64,000 nt of DNA, from assembly GCA_046293395.1 (NCBI GenBank), contig JBKBOU010000003.1, positions 248,001 to 312,000 on the forward strand, read 5' to 3'. Within the stretch, counting starts at the first letter, position 1; each line of letters opens with the position of its first letter. Below are positions 35,143 to 44,320 of the stretch, one piece after another. The notes beneath the pieces are model-generated. The model was given only the letters and a program-made list of their open reading frames with translations, had not been told where the DNA came from and did no database searches. The DNA is from CAYNRA01 sp046293395. Lineage in GTDB: Bacteria > Bacteroidota > Bacteroidia > Cytophagales > Spirosomataceae. The position numbers and the translations under genes were made by a program.

Positions 35143-37590
35143 ATGGAACATGTAAGTACCCCAATAAAAACCATTTGTTACCACTGCGGTGAAGACTGCA
35201 CGACAGATTCTTGGCAAAAAGAAGAAAAGACTTTCTGTTGCCAAGGGTGTTTGGCAGTCTATGACTTATTGGAGTCCAATGACTTATGTGGCTATTATGA
35301 CTTGGAGCAAAACCAGGGGGTCAGTCTCAAAGCCAAATCATTTGAAGGACGATTTGATTTCCTAAAAAACAACGTTATTGCAGATAGTTTGCTTACTTTT
35401 TCGTCGGAAAAGCAAGCATCTATCACACTTTACATTCCTTCGATTCATTGTTCATCTTGTGTTTGGTTACTTGAGAACATGCCTAAAATACAAGAAGGTG
35501 TGTATCATTCTCGATTAAATTTTCCAGAAAAGAAACTTACGATTCAGTTTGATCCTCGTCGTGTTTCTGTGTTTACACTCGTCACGCTACTAACAACACT
35601 TGGATACGAACCGGTTTTACAAGAAAATCCAGACCAAAAAGGGAACAAAAAGCAAGATAGAAAACTACTTACCCAAATTGCCGTCGTCGGATTTTGTTTA
35701 GGGAATAGCATGTTATTAAGCTTCCCCGAATACTTTAAAATAGACCGTTCCTCCGCTCAAGATTCTTTTCTACAAGCCTTCTTTTTATACCTAAACTTTG
35801 GTTTGGCGCTGCCCGTCTATTTTTATGGAGCGCAAGATTACCTCGTAGGTGCATGGAAAGGCATCCGTGCTTTGCTCAAAAAACAAACACAAAGCATCTC
35901 CGTGGACATTCCCATTGCTTTGGGAATATCAGCGCTATTTTTCAGAAGTCTATACGAAACATTCGCACACGGAACCGCAGGCTATTGGGACAGTTTGGCG
36001 GGATTGGTTTTTTTTCTATTAGTTGGCAAATGGGTTCAGCAGAAAACATACGCATTTTTGACATTCAAGCGCGACCACACGTCCTACTTTCCGCTGGCGG
36101 TCGAGCGCATCAACAATAACCTCACAACGTATGTATCTATCAAGGATTTAGAAATAAATGACCGGATTTTGGTACGTCCACAAGCACTTATCCCTGCCGA
36201 CAGCGAAGTTGTACGAGGTACAGCTTGGATAGATTATAGCTTTGTAACGGGCGAGTCACTACCTGTCACCAAGCGTACTGGTGAGAAAATTTATGCCGGA
36301 GGTCGCCAACTCGGACAAACCGTAGAACTAAAAGTCCTCAAAACTGTCGATCAAAGTTATCTAACACAACTTTGGAACAATGCCGCTTTTCAAAAAGAAA
36401 AAGCGCACCCACCAACCGTTCTTGCAGAAGCATTCAGTAAATATTTCACGTTACTTACACTATTTATTGCTACATCAACTGGAATTTATTGGGGATTTAT
36501 AGACAGCACTCTTGTTTGGCCGACGGTGACAGCCGTCTTGATGGTTGCCTGCCCGTGTGCTTTGACTCTCGCGCTTCCTTTTGCGATGAACACGTCAGTA
36601 GGGATATTGGGGCAAAATAAATTTTATGTCAAAAACCAGCATGTATTACAAAAATTAACCGAAGTAACCGCTTTTGTTTTTGATAAAACAGGAACACTCA
36701 CAAGCAGCCAAAAGGCATACGTTTCGTATCAAGGTAAAGAACTGACACCGGATATTTCGCAGATGATTCTTGGCATCACAGAGCAATCATCGCATCCGTT
36801 AAGCAAAGCCATTGCTACTCATTTAAGAGAAGAAACGAATGTTCCTGCCCTTTCTCCTGAAAGCAGCAAAGAAGTGCCTGGTTTTGGGATAGAAGGATGG
36901 TGTAAAAACATACATGTTCAGGTTGGACAAGCCGAATGGATAGCAAGGAGTTTTGAGGATACAAATCCATCAACCGAGATAGGCGCACGTGTATATGTTG
37001 GCATTGATGGTAACGTAATTGGTTATTTTTCTATCCAACCGCGTTTTCGAGCGCATTGGCAGGTAGTACTCACGACTTTACAAAAAACGGTGAAGACAAT
37101 CCTACTTTCAGGTGATGACAATCGTCAAGAGGAAATAATTGCGCCCTATTTTGCAAAAGAAAACCGTTTTTTCCATCAAAAACCCATCGACAAACTCACC
37201 TTCATTCAAAAAAAACAAGCCGTAGGAGAAATAATTTGTATGATAGGAGATGGCTTGAATGATACGGGTGCTTTGCAACAAAGCGATGTAGGTATTGCGA
37301 TTTCAGAAGAAGTACACGTATTTACGCCCGCCGCAGATGCTTTATTGGACGCGTCATCTTGGGAGAAACTTCCTGTGTTTTTAGCTTTTGCCAAAGATAC
37401 TGTTCAGGTTGTTAAAATTAGCTTTCTGTTCTCTTTGGTTTATAATTTCATCGGCATCAGTTGGGCCGTAACAGGAACTTTATCTCCAGTCATTGCCGCG
37501 ATTTTCATGCCCTTGAGCTCCTTGAGTGTCGTCTTGATTGCAGTTGGCTTAACGTACTGGAAAGCACGAATTTACCGTCTAAATATATAA
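35143..37590 (+). CDS. ccoI: Cu+-transporting P-type ATPase of the CcoI/FixI type
   Basis: An 815-residue heavy-metal P1B-ATPase. The N-terminus is cysteine-rich (C12xxC15, C19, CCxxC at 32-36), as in CcoI proteins, followed by a metal-binding domain with CSSC at 103-106. Core motifs are TGES at 369-372, the membrane CPC at 470-472, phosphorylation site DKTGT from Asp514, SSHPL and GDGLNDTGAL. In known systems CcoI loads copper for cytochrome cbb3 oxidase. Directly 4 bp downstream lies ccoS, which supports this assignment. The oxidase subunits ccoN/O/P are not in the window. Confidence 0.95.
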   Translation: MEHVSTPIKTICYHCGEDCTTDSWQKEEKTFCCQGCLAVYDLLESNDLCGYYDLEQNQGVSLKAKSFEGRFDFLKNNVIADSLLTFSSEKQASITLYIPSIHCSSCVWLLENMPKIQEGVYHSRLNFPEKKLTIQFDPRRVSVFTLVTLLTTLGYEPVLQENPDQKGNKKQDRKLLTQIAVVGFCLGNSMLLSFPEYFKIDRSSAQDSFLQAFFLYLNFGLALPVYFYGAQDYLVGAWKGIRALLKKQTQSISVDIPIALGISALFFRSLYETFAHGTAGYWDSLAGLVFFLLVGKWVQQKTYAFLTFKRDHTSYFPLAVERINNNLTTYVSIKDLEINDRILVRPQALIPADSEVVRGTAWIDYSFVTGESLPVTKRTGEKIYAGGRQLGQTVELKVLKTVDQSYLTQLWNNAAFQKEKAHPPTVLAEAFSKYFTLLTLFIATSTGIYWGFIDSTLVWPTVTAVLMVACPCALTLALPFAMNTSVGILGQNKFYVKNQHVLQKLTEVTAFVFDKTGTLTSSQKAYVSYQGKELTPDISQMILGITEQSSHPLSKAIATHLREETNVPALSPESSKEVPGFGIEGWCKNIHVQVGQAEWIARSFEDTNPSTEIGARVYVGIDGNVIGYFSIQPRFRAHWQVVLTTLQKTVKTILLSGDDNRQEEIIAPYFAKENRFFHQKPIDKLTFIQKKQAVGEIICMIGDGLNDTGALQQSDVGIAISEEVHVFTPAADALLDASSWEKLPVFLAFAKDTVQVVKISFLFSLVYNFIGISWAVTGTLSPVIAAIFMPLSSLSVVLIAVGLTYWKARIYRLNI

Positions 37591-37594
37591 AAAA

Positions 37595-37750
37595 ATGGGA
37601 GTCATTATTGGTTTAGTCATCTTGGCATTGCTAGTTGCTGGTGCATTTTTAATCGCTTTCTTTTGGGCATCATCAGACGGGCAGTTTGACGACACAGAAA
37701 CGCCCGCGATGCGTATTTTACAAGAACGAATCACAAAAAAACAGAAATAA
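37595..37750 (+). CDS. ccoS: Cytochrome cbb3 oxidase maturation protein CcoS
   Basis: A 51-residue single-pass membrane protein starting at the ATG at 37595, 4 bp after the ccoI stop. The hydrophobic helix covers residues 3-23, followed by FFWASSDGQFDDTETPAMRIL, the invariant CcoS signature (W-A-x-x-x-GQFDD...P..R.L). CcoS is needed to assemble cbb3-type oxidase together with CcoI. Being under 60 residues, it is easily overlooked, but motif and position make it certain. A terminator is found about 40 bp downstream. Confidence 0.96.
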   Translation: MGVIIGLVILALLVAGAFLIAFFWASSDGQFDDTETPAMRILQERITKKQK

Positions 37751-37791
37751 AAAGAACTTATTTATAGGGTTTAACTTACATATGTGCAAGC

Positions 37792-37826
37792 AAACGGCAA
37801 GGAGTTTCTCTTTGCCGTTTCTTTTT
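37792..37826 (+). terminator. Intrinsic terminator after ccoI-ccoS
   Basis: Nine-bp perfect arms aaacggcaa/ttgccgttt (37792-37800, 37812-37820) with an 11-bp loop, followed by a T-rich run. Confidence 0.85.
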
Positions 37827-37886
37827 GAAACACCAACATTTTAGTACATTTACACCTGAATTTCCACCTCTTTTTTAACAAAATAC

Positions 37887-38915
37887 ATGTCAAAGCCAAT
37901 TCTTGTCATTAAGTTTGGAACAGCTTCTATTACGCGTGTTTCTGGAGAACCAGACGAACAGGTCATCGCCCGGATTGCCGCACAAGTAGCACAACTCGCT
38001 CATAACCATCACATTGTCTTGGTATCTTCAGGTGCAGTGGGCGCAGGGAAAAAGTTTATTGCACAATACAGCGGAGAAATCGCACAACGAAAAGCTGCTG
38101 CTGCTGTTGGGAATCCCCTTCTTCTTGGCATTTATGCCCGTCACTTTGCGCCGTATGGAATTTCTGTTGCACAAAGTCTTTGCGAACGCCAACATTTTGC
38201 GCAACGAGAACAGTTTTTACAGTTAAAAGAAACGTATCAAACCCTTTGGGACAACGGCATCATCCCGATTGCCAACGAAAATGATGTCGTGAGCAATCGA
38301 GAATTGAAGTTTTCGGATAATGATGAATTAGCTACTCTCATTGCCGTCGGATTTGGAGCAAGTACCCTACTGATTTGTACCTCTGCGGGAGGCTTATTGG
38401 ATAAAAACAAAGAAATCGTTCGTGACATCCCACAAATTGATGCAACGATTTGGGAAATGGTGGATACCTCAAAATCAAATCTTGGAACGGGTGGAATGGC
38501 TTCCAAATTAACATTTACCAAATTGGCAACACGGATGGGTATTCGAACCATTATTTTTGGAATGAATGAACCCGAAGGTCTGCTTGCTGCTTTTACGGGC
38601 AAAAGTGGTAGCCATTTTCACCCAAAAGTGGCTTCCTTGACAGCCCGCAATCGTTGGTTGGCAAGTGGTAGCCTCACTACGGGTAAAATACGCATAGACG
38701 CAGGAGCAGCCAACGCATTAGCGCAAAGAAATAGTTTACTTTCTGTCGGAATCGTGCAAATAACGGGTGAATTTGAGGCAGGAGAAGTCGTAGAAATCAT
38801 CTCTCCGGAAGGTGAAACATTGGCTATTGCACGAACAAAAATAGGCTTTCCGAGCAAACATCCTTCGGGAGGGAAAAACATTGTTGCTCACGCCGACGAC
38901 ATCGTTCTATTATAA
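37887..38915 (+). CDS. proB: Glutamate 5-kinase
   Basis: A 342-residue enzyme that phosphorylates glutamate in proline synthesis. The amino acid kinase domain shows VIKFGTASIT, VLVSSGAVGAGKK (about 50-62), IANENDVVS and LGTGGMASKL, and the C-terminal PUA domain (about 265-342) begins KIRIDAGAANALA. It is slightly shorter than E. coli ProB (367). No proA follows; the flanks are ccoS and a GntP permease gene, so it is transcribed alone. Confidence 0.93.
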   Translation: MSKPILVIKFGTASITRVSGEPDEQVIARIAAQVAQLAHNHHIVLVSSGAVGAGKKFIAQYSGEIAQRKAAAAVGNPLLLGIYARHFAPYGISVAQSLCERQHFAQREQFLQLKETYQTLWDNGIIPIANENDVVSNRELKFSDNDELATLIAVGFGASTLLICTSAGGLLDKNKEIVRDIPQIDATIWEMVDTSKSNLGTGGMASKLTFTKLATRMGIRTIIFGMNEPEGLLAAFTGKSGSHFHPKVASLTARNRWLASGSLTTGKIRIDAGAANALAQRNSLLSVGIVQITGEFEAGEVVEIISPEGETLAIARTKIGFPSKHPSGGKNIVAHADDIVLL

Positions 38916-39087
38916 ACCAACCACAAACAAATAGAGTGAGTTTTTTAAAATGCATCTTGGGAAATTCAGCTTTTGGCGCACAACTTTATAGAGAATACGA
39001 GGTGTCTATAGGATAAAAACGGCTGTTTCTATCAATAAAAGAAAAAGAAAATGGTAAATTGGGCGACATTCAACCGACCTACTTTAC

Positions 39088-40401
39088 ATGACTCTTCTAC
39101 AAATAAGTTTGGCTATATTTGCCTTAATCGTGTGTATTGGTGTATTCAAATTCGATACATTTCTTACGTTTGTCCTTGTGTCCATTGGGCTGGGGCTGGC
39201 TCGACAAATAGACATTCCCTTGATCGGAAAAACAATACAAACGGGTATTGGGAATACTTTGGGGGACTTAACGCTCATCATTGGCTTTGGTGCGATGTTG
39301 GGTAAATTTGTAGCAGACAGTGGCGCGGCAGCCCGAATCACACAAGCGCTGTATCAGCTTTTTGGCAAAAAAAATCTCCGTTGGGCAATGGCATTGGCTG
39401 GCTTTATTATTGGGATTCCCCTGTTTTACAATGCAGGCTTCGTTATTGCTGTTCCTTTGGTTTTTGCTTTAGCAGCCCAAACAAACCTTCCTGTCGTTCC
39501 GATAGCTATCTCTATGTTGGCAGCACTTTCTGTTGCACACGGTTACTTACCTCCGCACCCTTCTCCGGCTGCAATTGCACAACAACTGAACGCCGATTTA
39601 GGCAAAACACTCCTCTACGGAATTTGCGTCGCTATTCCGGCTATTGCCCTTGCAGGTCCCCTTTTTGGCAGCCAACTTTCGAAAATAAACGCACCAATTC
39701 CTGAAGAATACAAAAAGACAAACTCCCTACAAAAAGAGAATATGCCTTCCCTTGGTATTAGTTTTTTTGTTGCCTTATTGCCTGTTTTTTTACTCTCAGG
39801 AGCAGGACTTTTCAAATCTAATTTGGGGGCTTATCCTTGGTTTCAACTCCTTGCCGAGCCGTACATAAGTTTATTCATTTCTCTGCTAGTAGCTATTTAT
39901 TTTTTAGGTGTTCGGAAAGGAAAAAGTATGCAGGAAGTGTCAAAATCTTTGGAAGATGCTTTCAAAAGTATCGCGATGTTGCTATTGATTATTGCGGGGG
40001 CTGGGGCATTGAAAGAGATTATGGCAGTCAGTAAAATTAGCTTTGAATTAGGCAATAGCTTGCGGGATATTCCGGTTCACCCGCTTGTTTTGGGTTGGCT
40101 GATTGCCGGGGCGGTTCGTATTGCGATTGGCTCTGCGACGATAGCAGGCTTGACGGCTGTCGGGATTATCGCCCCGATTTTTGAAAGCCATACGGGCCTT
40201 TCACCTGAACTCATGGTTTTATCGATTGGCGCAGGAAGTTTGATGTGTTCCCACGTGAACGATGGTGGATTTTGGATGTACAAAGAGTTTTTTCAACTCT
40301 CCATTCGAGATACCCTTTTGAGCTGGACAGTCATGGAAACCATCGTTTCTGTTGTTGGCTTGCTAGGAGTTTTGATTTTAAACCATTTCCTTCATGCCTA
40401 G
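39088..40401 (+). CDS. GntP-family gluconate:H+ symporter
   Basis: A 437-residue inner-membrane permease with about twelve hydrophobic helices. The motifs LTLIIGFGAMLGKFVADSG, PLFYNAGFVIAVPLVF and YLPPHPSP, plus SHVNDGGFWM in the C-terminal half, are standard for the GntP/GntT gluconate permease family, of which members also carry other aldonates or citrate-like acids. The substrate is therefore inferred by family only. No gluconate kinase is next to it. It begins at an ATG 172 bp after proB. Confidence 0.93.
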   Translation: MTLLQISLAIFALIVCIGVFKFDTFLTFVLVSIGLGLARQIDIPLIGKTIQTGIGNTLGDLTLIIGFGAMLGKFVADSGAAARITQALYQLFGKKNLRWAMALAGFIIGIPLFYNAGFVIAVPLVFALAAQTNLPVVPIAISMLAALSVAHGYLPPHPSPAAIAQQLNADLGKTLLYGICVAIPAIALAGPLFGSQLSKINAPIPEEYKKTNSLQKENMPSLGISFFVALLPVFLLSGAGLFKSNLGAYPWFQLLAEPYISLFISLLVAIYFLGVRKGKSMQEVSKSLEDAFKSIAMLLLIIAGAGALKEIMAVSKISFELGNSLRDIPVHPLVLGWLIAGAVRIAIGSATIAGLTAVGIIAPIFESHTGLSPELMVLSIGAGSLMCSHVNDGGFWMYKEFFQLSIRDTLLSWTVMETIVSVVGLLGVLILNHFLHA

Positions 40402-40761
40402 ATTAACACAGATAATATACTTGAAATAAGGTACAAGAAGTTGATTGTCAAATACTTGCAATAAATAAACTTATTTACTAGTTCTATCCCATAAATAAAA
40501 CAGCCTATCTATCTTGTACCATTCTAAGCGAAAACCAATGGACAACTGAGATTTCCTGGTCAATCAACTCTACTTTAAGGAATGATACCGAGAAAAAAAG
40601 TTTTTCATGAAATATAAAGTGGGGAGAATTGGCAGGGAATGGAAATAGTCATGCGTTTTGTAAATGCCATAATATGCTGTACCAGTGAAGTCATACAATT
40701 ACATTACAAGAAGCTACAACTATCTTATAATCAGCAAATTAATTAACATAAGTCTATTTAT
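40402..40761. other. Gene-free spacer
   Basis: 360 AT-rich bases between convergent gntP and the TonB receptor. I see only one inverted pair of 9 bp, ggtacaaga (40430-40438) and tcttgtacc (40512-40520), 73 bp apart, which is too distant to be a terminator. No tRNA and no protein-like frame. Confidence 0.6.
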
Positions 40762-43083
40762 TTAAAACTCCAATCGATAATTAAATACTGGTAATATACC
40801 TAACTGATAGAACGTTGCAACACTTTTTGTTGCATAGTCATAATATATACGTTTAGGGTTTTGACGGTTTGTTACATTATTCAAATCCAGAGAAAAAGTA
40901 GAGGTAACTCGATGGGCATTTTTTATGTAATTTATTTTAAAATCTGTTCGGAAGAAATTTGCCAACTGTTGTTGGTTATAAATATTTGTATAATCGCGCA
41001 CCTCATATCCCAATTGATTCGATTTTTCTAAGTCAATGGGTATAACTCGAACACCACCTGCATACGAAGTACGTACATTTAAACTAAGCATATTTTTCTT
41101 TTCATTACCTATTTTCCACTCTTTTCCAGCTAAGATATTTTGTACAAAATCGTTACTGAACCTCGCTGTATAGCTTTTACCATCTAAATTTGTATAAGTA
41201 CTTTTAAACAATGAAGTAGTACTTAGCAAATAAAAACCATCCACTAAAAAACGTTCTACTGTCAATTCTATGCCATAATTCCGTCCTTTCCCCGTACTTT
41301 CAAAAAGGGGCATATTTAGTAAATCCACATCGAGTTCATTCAGAAGTGATAAATTTTTAAAAAGAAAATCATATTTCGCAACACCTATTTGCACATGTTT
41401 CTGTAGATATATTTCTGAATTAATTCTCCAATTTCTATTCGGGCGAGTTTCGTAACCTACTACATAGTGTATAGATTTTGGAACAGAAAGATTTCTATTG
41501 GTTAAGACATCAATGTCATTTTGTAATTTCACTGAGCTCAAGTAAATGCTAATGGGTTCTAAACGACTGTGTACGCCAAAACCAAAATTGAGGCTACGCT
41601 TAGGGTTTAGTACATATTTTGCGCCGAGCCTAGGTTCAATGGAAGAGGTATTATTGAGAAAAAAATAAGTAGAATGTACTCCTGTATTTAGCGTAAAATT
41701 TGGGTTAACCCTGTATTTCCATTGTATAAAAGCCTGAAAGTATTGAGAGCTTCCTTTGTCTTTCAATTTTGTATCAATTATTCGACCGATTTCTGAGTTC
41801 TCGATTTCGATTTGGCTCACTAGGTTATAAGACAGAATTGAACCGATAACTCCTGTTTTTAATTGATGTTTGGTATTTATTTTTTGGTTGAATTGACTTG
41901 AAAAGCGAACCGTCGAATATTTTGTTTCCCTTGTATCCGTGTAGCTATTATCAGGAAAATTAAAACTTGAACCCGCGATAACGTCATTTCCTGAAAAAGA
42001 TACGATATTTTCCCAATAAGCATTTCTATTTACATAAAGAAACAAATTGACACCAGAAGCATAGAGGTTAGACTCTTCTTTTACGCTATATTCAGCCGTG
42101 TTATCATATTCAAAATTACTTTTACCTCCCAAACCCCAAATAGAAACTGTATATTTTTTGGAAGGAATAAATACGTTAAAACATACATCTTGGAATTTAG
42201 GAACACCAACATAGGATATGGGTACTAAGCCTACTTTCTTAAAAAATCCAAGCGTTGAATATCTGTAATTTATTAAATAAGAAGCCTTTGATTTTTTTGA
42301 AAATGGCCCCTCTGTTCCGACTTCCAACCCTTGAAATCCCGCCTGAACGGTTGATTCACGTTTATCACTATTGCCTTTGCGTAGATGTACGTCAAACACC
42401 CCAGAAGTTGCATTTCCATATTCGGCAGGAAAAGCACCCGTATAAAACTCCGAGTTTCCTAACACATTGGTGCTTAATATACTCAAACCACCACCAGATG
42501 CACCTTCGTTTGAAAAATGGCTTGGATTAGGTACTTCTACGCCGTCAATTTTCCATAACATTCCTTTGGGGCTGTTTCCGCGAATGACAATTTCATTCGT
42601 TTGGTCATTTACATTGCTTGTACCTGCAAAAGAAAGTGCCATGCGAGCTGGGTCTCCCCATGTTGCGGCATAGCGTTTGGTTTGTTCAACTGAAATAGAC
42701 TTGGCACTTACTGTCGCCATTTCATTTTGAACAGTTCCGTATTCTTTTTGAGCCTTTACGACCAATTCATTCAATTGGTGAAAATTTACATTGAGTTGAA
42801 TGATTAAATCTGTTTCCTTACCAGAACTCAGTAATACTTCTTGAATGAATGCCGCCTCAAAACCGATACTTGTAATTTTGAGTGAATATCGCCCAATATC
42901 CATATTACTAAACTTAAAAATACCATTTTCATCGGTTTGAACGTATTTTTCAGTAGATAGAATAGCAATAGTGGCATTGGGAATAGGCTGTTTGGTTGAC
43001 TCATCAATCACTTTTCCTTTCAGGGTTTGCGCAAAAGAATGAAAAGAGATTATCAGCAAGAGTAGTTGGGTAATGTACTTCAT
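40762..43083 (-). CDS. TonB-dependent receptor with carboxypeptidase-regulatory domain
   Basis: A 773-residue outer-membrane receptor. Signal peptide (ending FHSFAQ, residue 19), then a carboxypeptidase-regulatory-like domain (20-105, GKVIDESTKQPIPNATI), a plug domain with NEIVIRGNSPKGMLWKIDGV and a beta-barrel with many aromatic strands. It is not of the SusC type: no SusD follows and the barrel is shorter (about 770 against 1000). The ligand is unknown. It is AT-richer than the surrounding core genes and belongs with the accessory block to 45.5 kb. No Fur-box or riboswitch was seen upstream. Confidence 0.92.
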   Translation of the reverse strand: MKYITQLLLLIISFHSFAQTLKGKVIDESTKQPIPNATIAILSTEKYVQTDENGIFKFSNMDIGRYSLKITSIGFEAAFIQEVLLSSGKETDLIIQLNVNFHQLNELVVKAQKEYGTVQNEMATVSAKSISVEQTKRYAATWGDPARMALSFAGTSNVNDQTNEIVIRGNSPKGMLWKIDGVEVPNPSHFSNEGASGGGLSILSTNVLGNSEFYTGAFPAEYGNATSGVFDVHLRKGNSDKRESTVQAGFQGLEVGTEGPFSKKSKASYLINYRYSTLGFFKKVGLVPISYVGVPKFQDVCFNVFIPSKKYTVSIWGLGGKSNFEYDNTAEYSVKEESNLYASGVNLFLYVNRNAYWENIVSFSGNDVIAGSSFNFPDNSYTDTRETKYSTVRFSSQFNQKINTKHQLKTGVIGSILSYNLVSQIEIENSEIGRIIDTKLKDKGSSQYFQAFIQWKYRVNPNFTLNTGVHSTYFFLNNTSSIEPRLGAKYVLNPKRSLNFGFGVHSRLEPISIYLSSVKLQNDIDVLTNRNLSVPKSIHYVVGYETRPNRNWRINSEIYLQKHVQIGVAKYDFLFKNLSLLNELDVDLLNMPLFESTGKGRNYGIELTVERFLVDGFYLLSTTSLFKSTYTNLDGKSYTARFSNDFVQNILAGKEWKIGNEKKNMLSLNVRTSYAGGVRVIPIDLEKSNQLGYEVRDYTNIYNQQQLANFFRTDFKINYIKNAHRVTSTFSLDLNNVTNRQNPKRIYYDYATKSVATFYQLGILPVFNYRLEF

Positions 43084-43189
43084 GACCTGAAAATCAATTA
43101 TGGAGTTGTGTGTTTTATTCTGATTAATTGGCTCATTACCAATGTTCTATGTAAGTTACAGCTTTGTATAATTCTCCTTATTTATAAAA

Positions 43190-43220
43190 AACTCCACCCG
43201 TATGACAACTTGGTGGAGTT
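43190..43220 (-). terminator. Intrinsic terminator after the lipoprotein gene
   Basis: Nine-bp perfect arms aactccacc/ggtggagtt (43190-43198, 43212-43220), with T run on the minus-strand 3' side, 5 bp downstream of the gene at 43225. Confidence 0.85.
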
Positions 43221-43224
43221 CGTT

Positions 43225-43725
43225 TCATTCATTCAATACAATTGATTTTTCAGTACCGTTTTCAAGTACGTATATGAACTTATTCGACTCAAATCGAAAT
43301 GTAGTATAGACTTCGCTGACAGTGTCTAGTAATTCCATGGGCACATCACAGACAATTTTATATAAAATCAACCTATTTTTTGTCTTAAAATTTGTTTTAT
43401 ATTTTTCTCTAATTAGTACTGAAAAACAATTGTTAATTTTATCCCATTCTATTTTTTCAATGTATTGGCTGCAATCTAAATCACACGTGATAAATAGAAA
43501 ATATTCAACAGAAGAACTATTTTTAAAAAAATAATTAGTTCCTCCCCCAACATCTTTTGCTAACAACTCAAGTGTTCCATTTTTGAGAATAGTTTCTGTT
43601 GATTTTACTTTTAAATTGTATGGACTATCTTCATTCATCAGTTCCTCATCCGTTACAAAGTTTTTTTCGCACGATACACAAACTATTTCTGCAAAAAGTA
43701 AGGCGAACAGTATTATATTTTTCAT
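43225..43725 (-). CDS. Hypothetical lipoprotein
   Basis: A 166-residue protein. The leader IILFALLFAEIVCVSC ends in a lipobox (CVSC, lipidated Cys near 19), so it should be a lipoprotein. The mature part is charged and beta-rich with no known motif; a pair CDLDC near residue 85 is the only other cysteine feature. Its ATG overlaps the stop of the preceding degraded frame (ATGA), which suggests that it was once translated with that gene. I do not recognise a family. Confidence 0.72.
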   Translation of the reverse strand: MKNIILFALLFAEIVCVSCEKNFVTDEELMNEDSPYNLKVKSTETILKNGTLELLAKDVGGGTNYFFKNSSSVEYFLFITCDLDCSQYIEKIEWDKINNCFSVLIREKYKTNFKTKNRLILYKIVCDVPMELLDTVSEVYTTFRFESNKFIYVLENGTEKSIVLNE

Positions 43726-43907
43726 AATCTAAGAAACTGTTTGAGTTGAAGACCAACAAGCACATCAAACGAGTTCTCTACTCTTCCAAAAATGGTTAAC
43801 GGAAATGCATATTCAATGAGAAAACTTCCAAGTCTTGATACACTTATGCCCAAAGGGACACTCTTCTGCATTTTGAGGTTCATTTTCTTGTCTGTTATAG
43901 AGGTAAA
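43722..43907 (-). pseudogene. Decayed outer-membrane barrel protein, C-terminal end
   Basis: A frame open from after the TAA at 43908-43910 reads to a TGA (43724-43722) that overlaps the lipoprotein ATG in an ATGA. The last 53 residues (from an ATG at 43883) look like the final strands of a beta-barrel: PLGISVSRLGSFLIEYAFPL, then FGRVENSFDVLVGLQLKQF. No complete gene is upstream in this frame. A stop 8 codons before the ATG and a second open frame over 43813-44025 suggest frameshift decay. It could alternatively be a short gene of its own. Confidence 0.5.
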
Positions 43908-44320
43908 TTAGTAAGCACTTTTTGGGGCTTTTCCTAAAAATGAAACGAACGTATTTACTATTATTGAAACAAATAGACTTATGCTTTTTAAAAGAAAATT
44001 TTACTGAGCGGTCATTTTCTAGCACTTACCCCCTTTTCACTCCTTTATTTTTCTTTCTATTCCACAAATTTAATTCTGTTTACCCTGTGATGCTTGGTTC
44101 AGCCTCTTTTCTTTGGATAACGTAACTGGGTTAAAGAATTAGACCTATTTGTATCACAACAACCTTATTATCAACAAGTTACAACTATTCAATCAACGCG
44201 ATTTAAAAGCACAAACTTTGCTAGATGCTCAAAGCTTGATTTAACCACTAACCCACCACTTTTAGGTAATTACGGCTCCGCTACACGCATTTGGCACTCA
44301 TTTTTTACTATCTAAGGTTG
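43908..44320. other. AT-rich stretch with no confirmed gene
   Basis: Between the decayed barrel end and the thioredoxin-like gene. Around 44160-44300 the sequence becomes less AT-rich and contains gctccgctacacgcatttgg-type bases and short runs such as taaccactaacccaccac that remind me of the spacers of gene-cassette regions, but I could not fold a convincing attC-like site. Another short frame at 43813-44025 is not convincing as a gene. Confidence 0.4.

Noticed and set aside
40430..40520. Inverted repeat ggtacaaga/tcttgtacc as a terminator or mobile-element end
   Set aside because: The arms are 73 bp apart, imperfectly placed, and no transposase or target duplication is visible.
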